A stretch of 45,683 nucleotides of DNA from Planctomycetota bacterium (GTDB lineage: Bacteria > Planctomycetota > UBA1135 > GCA-002686595), in assembly GCA_030746555.1 (NCBI GenBank), contig JASLMK010000032.1:1-45683 (forward strand). The letters are read 5' to 3'. Within the stretch, counting starts at the first letter, position 1; every line of letters begins with the position of its first letter. Of the stretch, positions 30,666-41,211 are shown in pieces. The position numbers were made by a program, and so were the translations under genes. Under the pieces are notes generated by a model. It searched no databases. It worked only from the letters and a program-made list of their open reading frames with translations, and had not been told where the DNA came from.

Positions 30666-31772
30666 TCAGGGGAGCCAGAAGATCTGCATACCGTTGGTCA
30701 AGTTGAAGGTCGTACTGCACATGGACGATTGCGGGTCCCGATACCAGAGTTGGTAGACCTTCGAGCCTCCGGCGGTGACGCCGCCCTCGACGCCGACGTC
30801 GATCGTGGTGCTCGACGACCCCGAGGCGTCGGCGGCGCGCACTTGGAGGCGTACCACGCCGCCGCCCGCGCAGCGCAGGCCGTCGCCGAAGGTGACGCCC
30901 ATGCCGCCGTTGACGGCGTTGTTCCCTTGGAAGTAGAGGCCGGGCTGGCCCGGTACGAGCTGGGATCCGTTGAGGACGAGATCGCCGTCGCCGACGCTCG
31001 TGGAGCCGCTCGCACTGAGCACCGCCCCTTGCAGGGTTCCGTTCATGCAACCCTCGCCAGAGCCGCCGAAGTTCCCGCAGGGACAGGTGGTCCCCGTGCC
31101 GTCTCCGAAGCAGATCGCCTGCTGGGTGGTGATCGAGTCGGCGACCACGTCACCCCACAAGTCGACCGTGAAGGTGATCCCCGTGCTGGGCTCGGTCACG
31201 ACCGCGTTGTGGCTCTGGAAGGAGTCGAGGTGGATCGTGCCGTTGGGCTGGACCGTGAACTGGCCGAAGACGACCTGGGAGTTCGTCGCCTCGCCGGTGA
31301 GGTCGATGTCGTAGGGGAACCCGCCCAGGATCGTCAGGTGGATGATGCCGCTGGTGAACACGTAGACCGAGTCCCCCTGGAAGCTACCGTCGGAGGTCGC
31401 GGGGTCGCCGAAGTCGAGCGGGAAGGACTGGGCGGAGAGCTCGACGTGCTCGATGTGGAAGTCGACGAGGTTGGGTGCGCCCGGGATGGGGTTGGGAAAG
31501 AACCCCTGGATGTCGGGAAAGATCGAGATCTCCGAGTCGATGAACTGGCCCGAGCTGACGTTGCCGCTCGCGTTCATGCCCAGGTCGAGGTAAAGGGGAC
31601 CGTAGAGGTCGAAATCGTTGTTGATCAGGGGGACCGCACTGGCTCCCAGGGCCGAGGCGTCCCACTCCCAGTTGGAGGCCGCGGAGTCGATCCACATGGT
31701 CGTGTTCTGTCCGATGGCAGCGGGTGCGGCGACGGCGATCAGGGCGCAAGCGGTGGTGGAGTCGAGTTTCAT
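30666..31772 (-). CDS. Secreted protein with planctomycete Cys-rich C-terminal domain (paralogue B)
   Basis: A 368-residue exported protein (signal KLDSTTACALIAVAAPAAIG) colinear with its downstream neighbour. Shared landmarks are QNTTMWIDSAASNWEW, LDLGMNASGNVSSGQF, FPNPIPGAPNLVDFH, QVVFGQFTVQPNGTIHLDS, EPSTGITF and the whole C-terminal domain (CFGDGTGTTCPCGN to WYRDPQSSMCSTTFNLTNG). The mid-part strands differ more than the C-terminal domain. TACAAT (31868 down to 31863) about 90 bases before ATG 31772 is a candidate -10, so this is probably the first gene of the pair. The 224-base upstream gap shows no other feature. Confidence 0.8.
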   Translation of the reverse strand: MKLDSTTACALIAVAAPAAIGQNTTMWIDSAASNWEWDASALGASAVPLINNDFDLYGPLYLDLGMNASGNVSSGQFIDSEISIFPDIQGFFPNPIPGAPNLVDFHIEHVELSAQSFPLDFGDPATSDGSFQGDSVYVFTSGIIHLTILGGFPYDIDLTGEATNSQVVFGQFTVQPNGTIHLDSFQSHNAVVTEPSTGITFTVDLWGDVVADSITTQQAICFGDGTGTTCPCGNFGGSGEGCMNGTLQGAVLSASGSTSVGDGDLVLNGSQLVPGQPGLYFQGNNAVNGGMGVTFGDGLRCAGGGVVRLQVRAADASGSSSTTIDVGVEGGVTAGGSKVYQLWYRDPQSSMCSTTFNLTNGMQIFWLP

Positions 31773-31996
31773 GGCGTTCTGGTTGGATGGGAGCCGGTCC
31801 CCTGCCCTGGCGGCGGGAGCGCCGCACCGCGGCGCCCAGGGGCGTCCTCGTACTGCATCAGGATTGTAGCCCGGAATCCAGCAGACGGCAGCTAGGGCGC
31901 CTGAGACGCCCCGCAGGACGCGAATCGTCACTTCGGAAGGGAGGATCCGCCGTTGTGGGCCGGTGACGGCACGGCCAGTCCCCGCCCGGGACTATC

Positions 31997-33088
31997 ATGA
32001 ACACGATGTCGTGGATCGTCCTGGGCCTCTCTTGCGGCGCCGGCCTTTGCGCCTCCGACCCCCTGCCGGACGCCGCCCTGCCCGACTCCCTGAGGCTCGA
32101 CCAGATCCAGGCGGTGGGGACGCACAACAGCTACCACGTCGCTCCGCGCCTCGCGCTCCATCCTTCCCACCGCTACACCCACGCGCCCCTGACCGAGCAG
32201 CTAGACGTCCAGGGCGTGCGACAGCTCGAGATCGACGTTCACCTGCGGGAGGGTCACAGCCTCGAGGTCTTCCACCTGCCGGTCATCGACGAGGGGACCC
32301 ACTGCCTGGAGTTCGAGTCGTGCCTCCGGAGCATCCGGGACTGGTCGGCCGCCAATCCCGCGCACGTGCCGCTGTTGATCTGGGTCGAGCCCAAGGACGA
32401 GCTCGATGAGGGCGTCGCCGGTCTGGTCTCGATCGAGGGACACTACGACCTGCTCGAGGAGGCGATCCGCGCCGTGTGGCCGCGCGAGGCCCTGCTCGTG
32501 CCCGACGACCTGCGCGGCGAGTTCCCCTCCCTCCCTCGGGCCATCGCCGAGCGCGGCTGGCCCACGCTAGGAGCGTGCCGCGGGAAGACGCTGTTCGCCC
32601 TGCTCGACACCCAGCGGCACCGCGATGCCTACGTTGGTGAGAACCCGACCCTCGAGGGACGCCTGCTCTTCGCGGCCTCGTCGCACGCCGACCAGCCCTT
32701 CGCGGCGCTGTTCAAGCTCGGCGACGTCAGGGGCCGGGAAGATCGCGTGCGCGGGCTGTTGGACGCGGGCTTCCTGGTGACCGCGACGGCCGACCACGCC
32801 GACGCGACCGTTGCGGAGAACCGCTCGCGCATGCGCGCGACCCTGCTCGCCGGCGTCCAGTACGTCAGCACCGACTTCCCCGCCGCCGTGGACGGGAGGG
32901 ACTACTGGCTGCGCATGCCCGGTGGAGCCGGCGTGCGCGCCAATCCGGTGACGGGCCCGGCCCCGCCTGCCGCCGACGGTACGGGGAGCCCGGGCTCCGC
33001 GGGCCAGGGCCCGGGGGAAACGAGTCTCGAACAACGCGCCACGAAGCCTCGTGCCGGTTGGGGGTTACACTCCCAAGCCCACCCCTGA
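31997..33088 (+). CDS. PI-PLC-like (Ca-dependent type) phosphodiesterase, exported
   Basis: A 363-residue protein of the PLC-like phosphodiesterase superfamily. A hydrophobic leader (WIVLGLSCGAGLCAS) is followed by the family signature QAVGTHNSYH with the first catalytic His, then LDVQGVRQLEIDVHLR with the metal-binding Glu/Asp and FHLPVIDEGTHC with the second His region; ADHADATVAENRSRM and VSTDFPA come from the end of the barrel. The length fits. Substrate is unknown; most family members are uncharacterised. The C-terminal about 45 residues are Gly/Pro-rich and run into the promoter region of the next gene. TATCAT (31993-31998) overlaps ATG 31997 and lies 7 bases before the in-frame ATG 32006, so the true start may be 32006 on a leaderless message. 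Confidence 0.85.
   Translation: MNTMSWIVLGLSCGAGLCASDPLPDAALPDSLRLDQIQAVGTHNSYHVAPRLALHPSHRYTHAPLTEQLDVQGVRQLEIDVHLREGHSLEVFHLPVIDEGTHCLEFESCLRSIRDWSAANPAHVPLLIWVEPKDELDEGVAGLVSIEGHYDLLEEAIRAVWPREALLVPDDLRGEFPSLPRAIAERGWPTLGACRGKTLFALLDTQRHRDAYVGENPTLEGRLLFAASSHADQPFAALFKLGDVRGREDRVRGLLDAGFLVTATADHADATVAENRSRMRATLLAGVQYVSTDFPAAVDGRDYWLRMPGGAGVRANPVTGPAPPAADGTGSPGSAGQGPGETSLEQRATKPRAGWGLHSQAHP
33066..33071 (+). promoter_or_regulatory. Candidate -10 element of the selenoprotein gene (TACACT)
   Basis: TACACT lies in GGTTACACTCC, 61 bases before the ATG at 33133 and inside the 3' end of the PI-PLC-like gene. No convincing -35 accompanies it. Confidence 0.3.
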
Positions 33089-33132
33089 CCGCCCGCGCGG
33101 CCGCCGCGGGCCCCCGCAAGGAAGACCCCGAC

Positions 33133-34263
33133 ATGATCCACCGCCGCTTGGCCGAGAGCTCTCGGGCCCTGGCCGCCCTGTGCGCCTGCTCCCTCTCCTT
33201 CTCCATCGCTTCCGCGCTCCCCCAAGCGGGGGGCGACGAGGTCGACGAGGCCCTGCGCAAGCTGGAGACCGAGGCCGACTCCGTTTGGGAGTTCCTGTCG
33301 AGCGCCTACGACGCCGACGAGGACGGGACGATCACCTACGCGGAGTACGCTCGCACCAAGGAGGCCTTCGAGCGCCTCGACTTGGACGGGAGCGGGACCC
33401 TCACGCGCGAGGATTTCTCCCGCGGCGGCGCCCAGGGGGGCGGCGGTCGCCGGGCCAGGGGCGAGCGGGGGCGCGCAGGTCGCGGGGGCCGGGGGGAAGG
33501 CCGCGGGCGCTCGGGGCGCGAAGGCCGCAGGACCGCCCGGGCCCGCAGTCCCAAGGAGGGCGCGCCGGCGCCCGACTTCGATCTCGTCGTGCTGGAGAAG
33601 CCCGCCGAGAAGCCCGGGGACGCTTCGAAGCCCGCCGGAGGCAAGGAGCGCAAGGAACCCGCTCAGCCGGGGGGCGACGGGGAGAAGGAGGGCAGGGACG
33701 ACAAGAAGCCGGAGACGGTCAAGCTCTCCTCCTTCAAGGGCGCCAAGGCGGTGGTCCTGATCTTCGGCAGCTACACATGACCTCCCTTTCGTCGCTCGGT
33801 CGGGCGACTCAAGCAGCTGCAGGCGACCTACGGCGACAAGGTGGAGTTCCTCGTCGTCTACATCTCGGAGGCCCACGCCTTCGACGGCGCGTCACCGAGG
33901 GGAGGCAGGGACGGCAACCCGATCGTCGAGGAGCCGATCACGATCGACGAGCGGCTGGCCGTGGCCACCGTCTGCCGAGAGCGGCTGGACCTCTCGCCGA
34001 TGACCGTCCTGATCGACGACATGCAGAACACGGCGGATCGGGCCTACGCCGGGTTCCCCGACCGTCTCTACCTGGTCGGGAAGGACGGGCGGATCGCCTA
34101 TGCCGGTGACCCCGGCCCGATCGGGTTCCGGCCAGACGAGCTCGAAGCCGCCGTGCGCGTCGAGTTGGGCTTGCCGCCCCTCCCCGAGCCCGAGCCCCCG
34201 GCGGAGGACGAGGGCCCGGCCGAGGGCGACCGCCGGCGCGGCGGCGGGGAAGAACCGCGCTGA
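33133..34263 (+). CDS. Iodothyronine-deiodinase-like selenoprotein with N-terminal EF-hands (in-frame TGA = Sec216)
   Basis: A 376-residue exported selenoprotein if TGA at 33778-33780 is read as selenocysteine. The flanking residues are FGSYT-U-PPF, matching the deiodinase active site (FGSxT-U-PPF). After the TGA, in the same frame, come LVVYISEAHAFDG (deiodinase VYIxEAHxxDGW) and the family's end region MQNTADRAY, FPDRLYLV and GDPGPIGFRPDELEAA. Layout: signal peptide (1-30), two EF-hand loops (60-71 and 83-94), a Gly/Arg-rich linker (about 98-140), a Lys/Glu/Pro-rich linker, then the thioredoxin-fold deiodinase domain (about 155-350) and an acidic tail. AAGGAAG precedes ATG 33133. A hairpin follows the TGA as expected for a bacterial SECIS. 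A conventional caller would report two truncated genes. Substrate is unknown: dehalogenation or a peroxiredoxin-type thiol/selenol reaction. Confidence 0.93.
33778..33808 (+). promoter_or_regulatory. UGA-Sec codon with candidate bacterial SECIS hairpin
   Basis: Ten bases after the TGA, GTCGC (33791-33795) pairs with GCGAC (33804-33808) around the 8-base loop TCGGTCGG. Bacterial SECIS elements lie just downstream of the UGA inside the coding region and have a short stem with G residues in the apical loop, so both position and shape are suitable. The stem is short. Confidence 0.55.
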
Positions 34264-34301
34264 ACCCCTCGCCCGAGTCTCTGGCCACCTTCGGCGTCTC
34301 C

Positions 34302-35024
34302 TTGGCGCGCCTGGAGGAGGAGCTGGACTGGGAGCGATTGGGGCGCTGTTACTGCAGCGAGGGAGGCGAGGCGTTCTTCCCGCCGGCCCAGCGCGAAGCG
34401 GTCCGTGACGCCGGATTGCTCCTGGCCAGCGACGTCGCCGCGGCCCTCGCCGGACGCGACGGCAGCAGCCTGTACTTGGGCGCGGCTCTCGCAGAGCTCG
34501 CGCCCATGCTCTGCGAGCGCCTCGTCCTCGGCCGCGGGGTGGTTGCTGTGAACCTGCCGTGCGAGGAGACCGACGAGCTCAACCGGGCCCTCGACGCCGT
34601 CTCCGAGACCCTCGACCACGATCTGGGGACGATCGAGACCGTTCCCCTCGAGTCCCTGGCGGGCGCGGGATTCGACCACGGCTGGCTCGTGAGCGTCCTG
34701 ACCGATCCCGACGCCTTCCCGGCCCTTCACGACGAGCTCTACGAGCGCGGGGGAACGGCCCTGGCGACCGGTCGCGGCGACCCCGCCGAGGACCGGCAGC
34801 GCGCGGGCGCGCTGGTCGGCGGGCTGCTGGACGCCCTCTCGCCACCGTGCCTGCTGACCACCACCGACGAGGAGCTGGCCATCCTGAAACCGGCGTGCGA
34901 GCGCCGCGGCTGGCGCCTGGAGAGTGGCGGGCACGCGCGGCTCTCGGCGGTCGTGGGCGATCCGGTCCGCATCTGCCGCGCCGTGCGCACGTCGCAGCGG
35001 CAGCCCACGGCCGACGGCCCGTAG
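34302..35024 (+). CDS. Conserved-looking protein of unknown function downstream of the selenoprotein
   Basis: A 240-residue soluble protein with no family I can name. A SLYLGAALAEL stretch (about 55-65) followed by hydrophobic strand VVAVNLPC (about 80-87), and later DHGWLVSVLT, recall the alternating strand/helix order of a Rossmann-like fold such as a degenerate methyltransferase. That is only a structural guess. Cysteines are notable (CYCSEGGE near residue 16). The start is uncertain: TTG 34302 is the first standard codon, but the frame is open upstream and a CTG at 34260 overlaps the selenoprotein stop (CTGA), so coupling is possible. Its position suggests a partner of the selenoprotein. 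Confidence 0.6.
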   Translation: MARLEEELDWERLGRCYCSEGGEAFFPPAQREAVRDAGLLLASDVAAALAGRDGSSLYLGAALAELAPMLCERLVLGRGVVAVNLPCEETDELNRALDAVSETLDHDLGTIETVPLESLAGAGFDHGWLVSVLTDPDAFPALHDELYERGGTALATGRGDPAEDRQRAGALVGGLLDALSPPCLLTTTDEELAILKPACERRGWRLESGGHARLSAVVGDPVRICRAVRTSQRQPTADGP

Positions 35025-35054
35025 TCGGCAACCCAGGCGGCCGGCAAGCGGAGC

Positions 35055-35066
35055 CGTCTCGAGACG
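35055..35066. terminator. 12-bp perfect palindrome CGTCTCGAGACG between convergent genes
   Basis: Lies in the 45-base gap between the convergent unknown gene and typA. It could act as a weak bidirectional terminator stem, though the loop would be tight and there is no U tract. Confidence 0.3.
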
Positions 35067-35069
35067 CGC

Positions 35070-36881
35070 CTAGCCCCGCGCCGCGCGGGCGAGCTTCTTG
35101 CGTCGGTCCGCGCAGAGCACCCGCTTGCGCAGGCGCAGGTCGCTCGGCGTCACCTCGAGCAGCTCATCGTCCTCGATGAACTCGAGGAACTCCTCGAGAG
35201 ACATCTCGCACGGCGGCGCAAGCTGCACGGCGAAGTCCTTGGTCGAGGAGCGGATGTTCGTCAGCTTCTTGGTGCGGCAGGCGTTCACGGGCAGGTCGTC
35301 GAGTTTCCCGTTCGAGCCCACGATCATCCCCTCGTAGACCTGTACGCCCGGGCCGACGAAGAACACCCCGCGGTCGGAGAGGGAGTCGAGGGCATGGGCG
35401 ACCGCCGCGCCCGCACGGTCGGAGACCAGCACTCCGGTCGAGCGGCGGGGGATGCGCCCGCCGTCGGGCTTCCAGGTGTCGAAGACGTGGCTGAGGATCG
35501 CCTCGCCCCGGCTGAGGCTCAACAGGGACGTGCGCGCCCCGATCAGGCTGCGCGCGGGCAGCGAGAACTCCAGGCGCGTCATGTTCCCGCGCGCGTCCAT
35601 GTTCAAGAGCTCACCGCGGCGCCTGCCCAGGTACTCGATGATGCGCCCGGCGTGGTCGGTGGGGACCTCGACCGTCGCCCGCTCGTAGGGTTCGCAAGCG
35701 CGCCCGTCGACCTCGCGGATGATCACGCGCGGCTTGCCCACGGCGAACTCGAAGCCCTCGCGACGCATGTTCTCGATCAGCACGCCGATGTGCATCAGGC
35801 CGCGGCCCTTGACCTCGAAGCGGTCTCCCGCGGCCCCGGCGTTCACGGTGAGGGCCACGTCCCGCATCTGGGCGCGCTCGAGGCGGGCGAGCAGGTGGCG
35901 GCTGGTGACGAAGCGGCCTTCTTGCCCGGCGAAGGGCGAGTCATTGACCAGGAACTCCATCGTGATCGTGGGCTCGTCGATCGTGATCGCGCCCAGGGGC
36001 TCCACGTGCTCGGGGTCGCACAGGGAGTCCCCGATGGACAGGCCGTCGATGCCGGCGACGACGGCGACGTCTCCGGCGGCGACCGACTCTGCGGGGACGC
36101 GCTCGAGGCCGGCGTGTCGGAAGAGGCCCTTGACCGCAACGAGCGTGGTCTCCCCGCGATCGGGGTGGCACAGCCGCAGGCGCGCGCCCGCCCTCAACAC
36201 GCCGCGTTCGACGCGACCGATGGCGATGCGGCCGACGAAGTCGTCGTGCTCGAGGGTCGTGGCCTGGAAGCGCACGGGCGCCGCGGAGTCGTTCAGCGGC
36301 TCGGGCACCTCGCTCAGGATCATGTCGAACAGCGGCGCGAGGCCGGAGCGCGGTCCGTCGGCCTCGGCGGCGGCGTAGCCGTCGCGCCCCGAGCCGTAGA
36401 CGACGGGGAAGTCGAGCTGCTCCTCGGCGGCGCCGAGCTCGACGAACAGGTCGAAGACCTCGGTCAGCACGTCGTCGGGTCTCGCGTCGGCGCGGTCGAT
36501 CTTGTTGACCATGACCAGGACGCGCAGTCCCTTCTCGAGGGCCTTGCGCAGGACGAAGCGCGTCTGCGGCATCGGTCCCTCGAAGGCGTCGACCAAGAGG
36601 AGGACGGCATCCGCCAGGGAGAGCGTGCGCTCGACCTGCCCGCCGAAGTCGGCGTGGCCGGGGGTGTCGACGATGTTGACGCGCACTCCGCCGTAGTCGA
36701 TGGCGGTGTTCTTCGCGAGGATGGTGATGCCCCGTTCGCGCTCCTGCGCGTCGCTGTCGAGGGCGCGTTCGCGCAGCTGTTGGTTGGCGCGCACGGTGCC
36801 TGCGAAGCGGAACATGGCGTCGACCAGGGTGGTCTTCCCGTGATCGACGTGGGCGACGATGGCGATGTTGCGGATGCTCAC
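35070..36881 (-). CDS. typA: TypA/BipA ribosome-associated GTPase
   Basis: A 603-residue translational GTPase of normal family length. The G-domain motifs are G1 AHVDHGKTT (about 10-18), switch I RERGITI, G3 DTPGHADF and G4 VNKIDR. The EF-G-like domains and the BipA-specific C-terminal domain follow ([36 protein letters not shown]). BipA binds ribosomes and acts in large-subunit assembly and stress or cold growth. The start GTG 36881 overlaps the exonuclease stop (GTGA), so the genes are translationally coupled. In most bacteria typA stands alone or near glutamine-synthetase genes, making this pairing unusual. Confidence 0.97.
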   Translation of the reverse strand: MSIRNIAIVAHVDHGKTTLVDAMFRFAGTVRANQQLRERALDSDAQERERGITILAKNTAIDYGGVRVNIVDTPGHADFGGQVERTLSLADAVLLLVDAFEGPMPQTRFVLRKALEKGLRVLVMVNKIDRADARPDDVLTEVFDLFVELGAAEEQLDFPVVYGSGRDGYAAAEADGPRSGLAPLFDMILSEVPEPLNDSAAPVRFQATTLEHDDFVGRIAIGRVERGVLRAGARLRLCHPDRGETTLVAVKGLFRHAGLERVPAESVAAGDVAVVAGIDGLSIGDSLCDPEHVEPLGAITIDEPTITMEFLVNDSPFAGQEGRFVTSRHLLARLERAQMRDVALTVNAGAAGDRFEVKGRGLMHIGVLIENMRREGFEFAVGKPRVIIREVDGRACEPYERATVEVPTDHAGRIIEYLGRRRGELLNMDARGNMTRLEFSLPARSLIGARTSLLSLSRGEAILSHVFDTWKPDGGRIPRRSTGVLVSDRAGAAVAHALDSLSDRGVFFVGPGVQVYEGMIVGSNGKLDDLPVNACRTKKLTNIRSSTKDFAVQLAPPCEMSLEEFLEFIEDDELLEVTPSDLRLRKRVLCADRRKKLARAARG

Positions 36882-37699
36882 GAGGGGCTCGTGGTCTGGG
36901 GGAGGACGCGGCGGACGCGGTCGAGACGGTAGGTCCGCAGGCCAGCCGCCCAGCGGCTATGAGCCTCCAGATAGTCCTGCTTGCGGCGGCGGTAGAGGAA
37001 GCGCGGCGTCAGGGTGATGTGCGCGGGGTGATCGCTGCCGTCGCCGTAGAGCAGGGTGACCTCCTCGTCGCGAGCCAGGGCGCGCTCGAGAGGACGCAGG
37101 CGGGGCGACATGCGAGGAGGAGCGGGCGCCTTGGAGGCGATCGTGAGGGGCGCGCGCCCGCCTCCCGAGGCCGCCGCGAGCCAGCCCTCCTCCCCGCCCG
37201 CGAGCTCCGTGCAGGCCTCGATGACCTGCCAGCAGTAGACGGCGTCGGCCAGGGCCCGGTGGCGCGGCCCGTCCTCGAGGTCGAGCAGCTCGACGAGGGT
37301 GTCGAGCTTGTGGTCGGGGGCGTCGGGGAGGGCGCGGCGGGCGAGGACGAGGGAGTCGACGAAGGCCCCGGGCGGCGGCGTGAGCCTCCAACGCGCGTAC
37401 TCGTAGGCCAGGACGCGCGCGTCGAAGGCGGCGTTGTGGGCGGCCAGCGTGGCCTCGCCGGCCCAACTCGTGAACTCGGCGAGCACCTCCTGCGCCCCGG
37501 GGGCGGCGCGCACGTCGTCCTCTTCGATGCCGTGGATCTCGGATGCCTGCGGGTCGATCTCGACCTCGGGGCAGACGAGGCTCTCGAACTGGTCCACGAT
37601 CTCCCCGTCCCGCACGCGCACCGCCCCAAGCTCCAACAGGTGCGGGGCTCCCGAGAAGTTCGCGGTCTCGGTATCGAGGATGACGATGGGCTCTGTCAT
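36878..37699 (-). CDS. DEDDh 3'-5' exonuclease fused to a WYL-type domain
   Basis: A 273-residue two-domain protein. The N-terminal exonuclease (about 1-165) is of the DnaQ/RNase T type: D9 and E11 in LDTETANF, Asp in HNAAFDARVL, and His/Asp in HRALADA. The C-terminal segment (about 205-265; VTLLYGDGSDHPAHITLTPRF, then LYRRRKQDYLEAHSR and RTYRLDRVRRVLP) has the strand pattern and Arg-rich end of a WYL domain, normally a ligand- or nucleic-acid-sensing module in bacterial regulators. A regulated nuclease is a reasonable reading. TACGAT (37731 down to 37726) 27 bases before ATG 37699 is a candidate -10. It is coupled to typA by the GTGA overlap. Confidence 0.85.
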   Translation of the reverse strand: MTEPIVILDTETANFSGAPHLLELGAVRVRDGEIVDQFESLVCPEVEIDPQASEIHGIEEDDVRAAPGAQEVLAEFTSWAGEATLAAHNAAFDARVLAYEYARWRLTPPPGAFVDSLVLARRALPDAPDHKLDTLVELLDLEDGPRHRALADAVYCWQVIEACTELAGGEEGWLAAASGGGRAPLTIASKAPAPPRMSPRLRPLERALARDEEVTLLYGDGSDHPAHITLTPRFLYRRRKQDYLEAHSRWAAGLRTYRLDRVRRVLPQTTSPS

Positions 37700-37831
37700 G
37701 GTCGGTGGGCGGCGAGTAGTCCGGCATCGTACTCACCCGCCAAAGCCGCCACAACGGCGGCCTCCGTGCTCTCGCGGAGCCCGGATCTTCCAATCGCCCG
37801 AGCGCCGGGCGGGCTCCACGCCGTCGGGAGG

Positions 37832-39934
<2,103 letters not shown>

Positions 39935-40021
39935 TGGGGACTGGGGATCCCGGGCGGCCGCTCTCCGACCGCCGCCTGTACTGCATTCTACCGGTTCGAG
40001 GGCCATCTGAGGGGGGGCGGG

Positions 40022-40044
40022 GGCGGTCTCGTGGAGAGACTGCC
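40022..40044 (-). terminator. Nine-base-pair hairpin between cytochrome gene and Ser/Thr kinase
   Basis: GGCGGTCTC (40022-40030) pairs with GAGACTGCC (40036-40044), with one G-U wobble and loop GTGGA. It lies 96 bases after the cytochrome stop codon and 88 bases before the kinase start, both on the minus strand. No U tract follows. Confidence 0.4.
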
Positions 40045-40139
40045 TCCGACCCGTTTCTAGGCCGGAGCGCTCGCCGTGTAACGGCCGCTCTCCTCGCCGG
40101 TCCGCCCCGCCCGGGGAGAGGAACCGCGCCGACGCGCCC

Positions 40140-40976
40140 TCAGGGGAACAGGTGGTCGAGGCCGTGGATCAGGGAGCCGCCGAAGAAGCCGGTCGCGCCG
40201 ACCGCCAGGGCGCAGGCACACCACGCCACGCGGGTCCAACCGCCGATTCCCCGGCCCTCCGAGCGCGCATCGCGCTCGACGAGCCAGGCCAGGAGCAGGG
40301 CGCAGAGGGCCGTGGCGAGCCCCAGCCAGCGGTGGGTCTCGAGCATCCAACTCCCCCGCACGTCCAGGGCGTTCAGCCAGCCCAGACCGGCGGCGGCCAC
40401 GGCGCTCGCCGCGCCGCCGTGGACGCACCAGCGGGCGGTGGAGCGGGAGCCGAGGGCACCGGCGAGGCCGGCGAAGAGCAAGAGGGCGATCGGGAAGTGG
40501 GCGACCATGGGGTGCAGGCGGCCGGTCCAGGAGCGCCAGCGCACCCAGGCCGAGGGGGCCGCCGCGCCGCCCTCGGCCGCACCCGCGTCGTCGGCGGGCT
40601 CGACCGCCGGCAGGGGCGCTCCGGCGTCGATCCACCAGCGCACGAGCGCCAGCTCGTCGAGGCTCATCGAACCGGCCTCGGAGTCGGGCGGTGGCATGAC
40701 GATGTCGGGATCGGGATCGGTCAGGCTGACCCACAGGGAGACGTCGGCGAGGTCGCCGCTGGCCCGGTAGTCCTCGATCTCCACCCAGTCGGGAACCCAG
40801 GTCTCGTGGTCGCGGACGTCCTCGATCCAGTTCTGCGCCTTCTTGTTCCCGGGGCCGGGCGCGTGGCACTCGACGCAGTAGCGCACCATCAGCTCGGTGG
40901 CGCGGCGGGCGAGGTCGTCGGAATCGTCGGGGCCGGCGGCGGAGGCGGTGAGCGCGGCGAGGATCGGAATGAGCAC
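40140..40976 (-). CDS. Exported cytochrome c (planctomycete type) fused to DUF2231-like membrane domain
   Basis: A 278-residue protein. A signal peptide (LIPILAALTASAAG) is followed by a planctomycete-type cytochrome domain with one haem motif CVECH (about 34-38) and the distal Met likely in VMPPPDSEAGSM. The C-terminal half (about 150-278) is a four-helix membrane domain beginning RLHPMVAHFPIALLLF, the DUF2231 signature, with further conserved His in LETHRW and GLDHLF. This DUF is often found with haem-copper or photosynthetic-type electron carriers, and its His residues suggest haem binding. An electron-transfer role at the membrane is likely. The 235-base gap upstream shows only a weak CAAGAT. 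Confidence 0.85.
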   Translation of the reverse strand: MLIPILAALTASAAGPDDSDDLARRATELMVRYCVECHAPGPGNKKAQNWIEDVRDHETWVPDWVEIEDYRASGDLADVSLWVSLTDPDPDIVMPPPDSEAGSMSLDELALVRWWIDAGAPLPAVEPADDAGAAEGGAAAPSAWVRWRSWTGRLHPMVAHFPIALLLFAGLAGALGSRSTARWCVHGGAASAVAAAGLGWLNALDVRGSWMLETHRWLGLATALCALLLAWLVERDARSEGRGIGGWTRVAWCACALAVGATGFFGGSLIHGLDHLFP

Positions 40977-41211
40977 GGGCGGCGGAGGATGGCAGGGGGA
41001 GGGGATCGGGCGATCAGGCGCGGATCTTGCCAGATGCGCCCGCCGGCCGCACGGCCCACCCTCCCTCGTGGGAGCCCGGTCGGATCAGCCACCGCCGGCG
41101 GGCCGGCGTGCGCACTTCTCCGCAGTCGAGTTCGGCCTGCGCACGGCTGCCATCGGCTCTGACGACCTGCTAGGCTCCCGGCCCCCCCGCGCCCGCGGCG
41201 GACCCTCTCCG

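Noticed and set aside
33778..33780. The TGA as an ordinary stop, pseudogene or sequencing error
   Set aside because: The same frame continues without any shift into conserved deiodinase sequence, and the TGA replaces exactly the known selenocysteine. A random nonsense mutation would be unlikely to hit that one codon.
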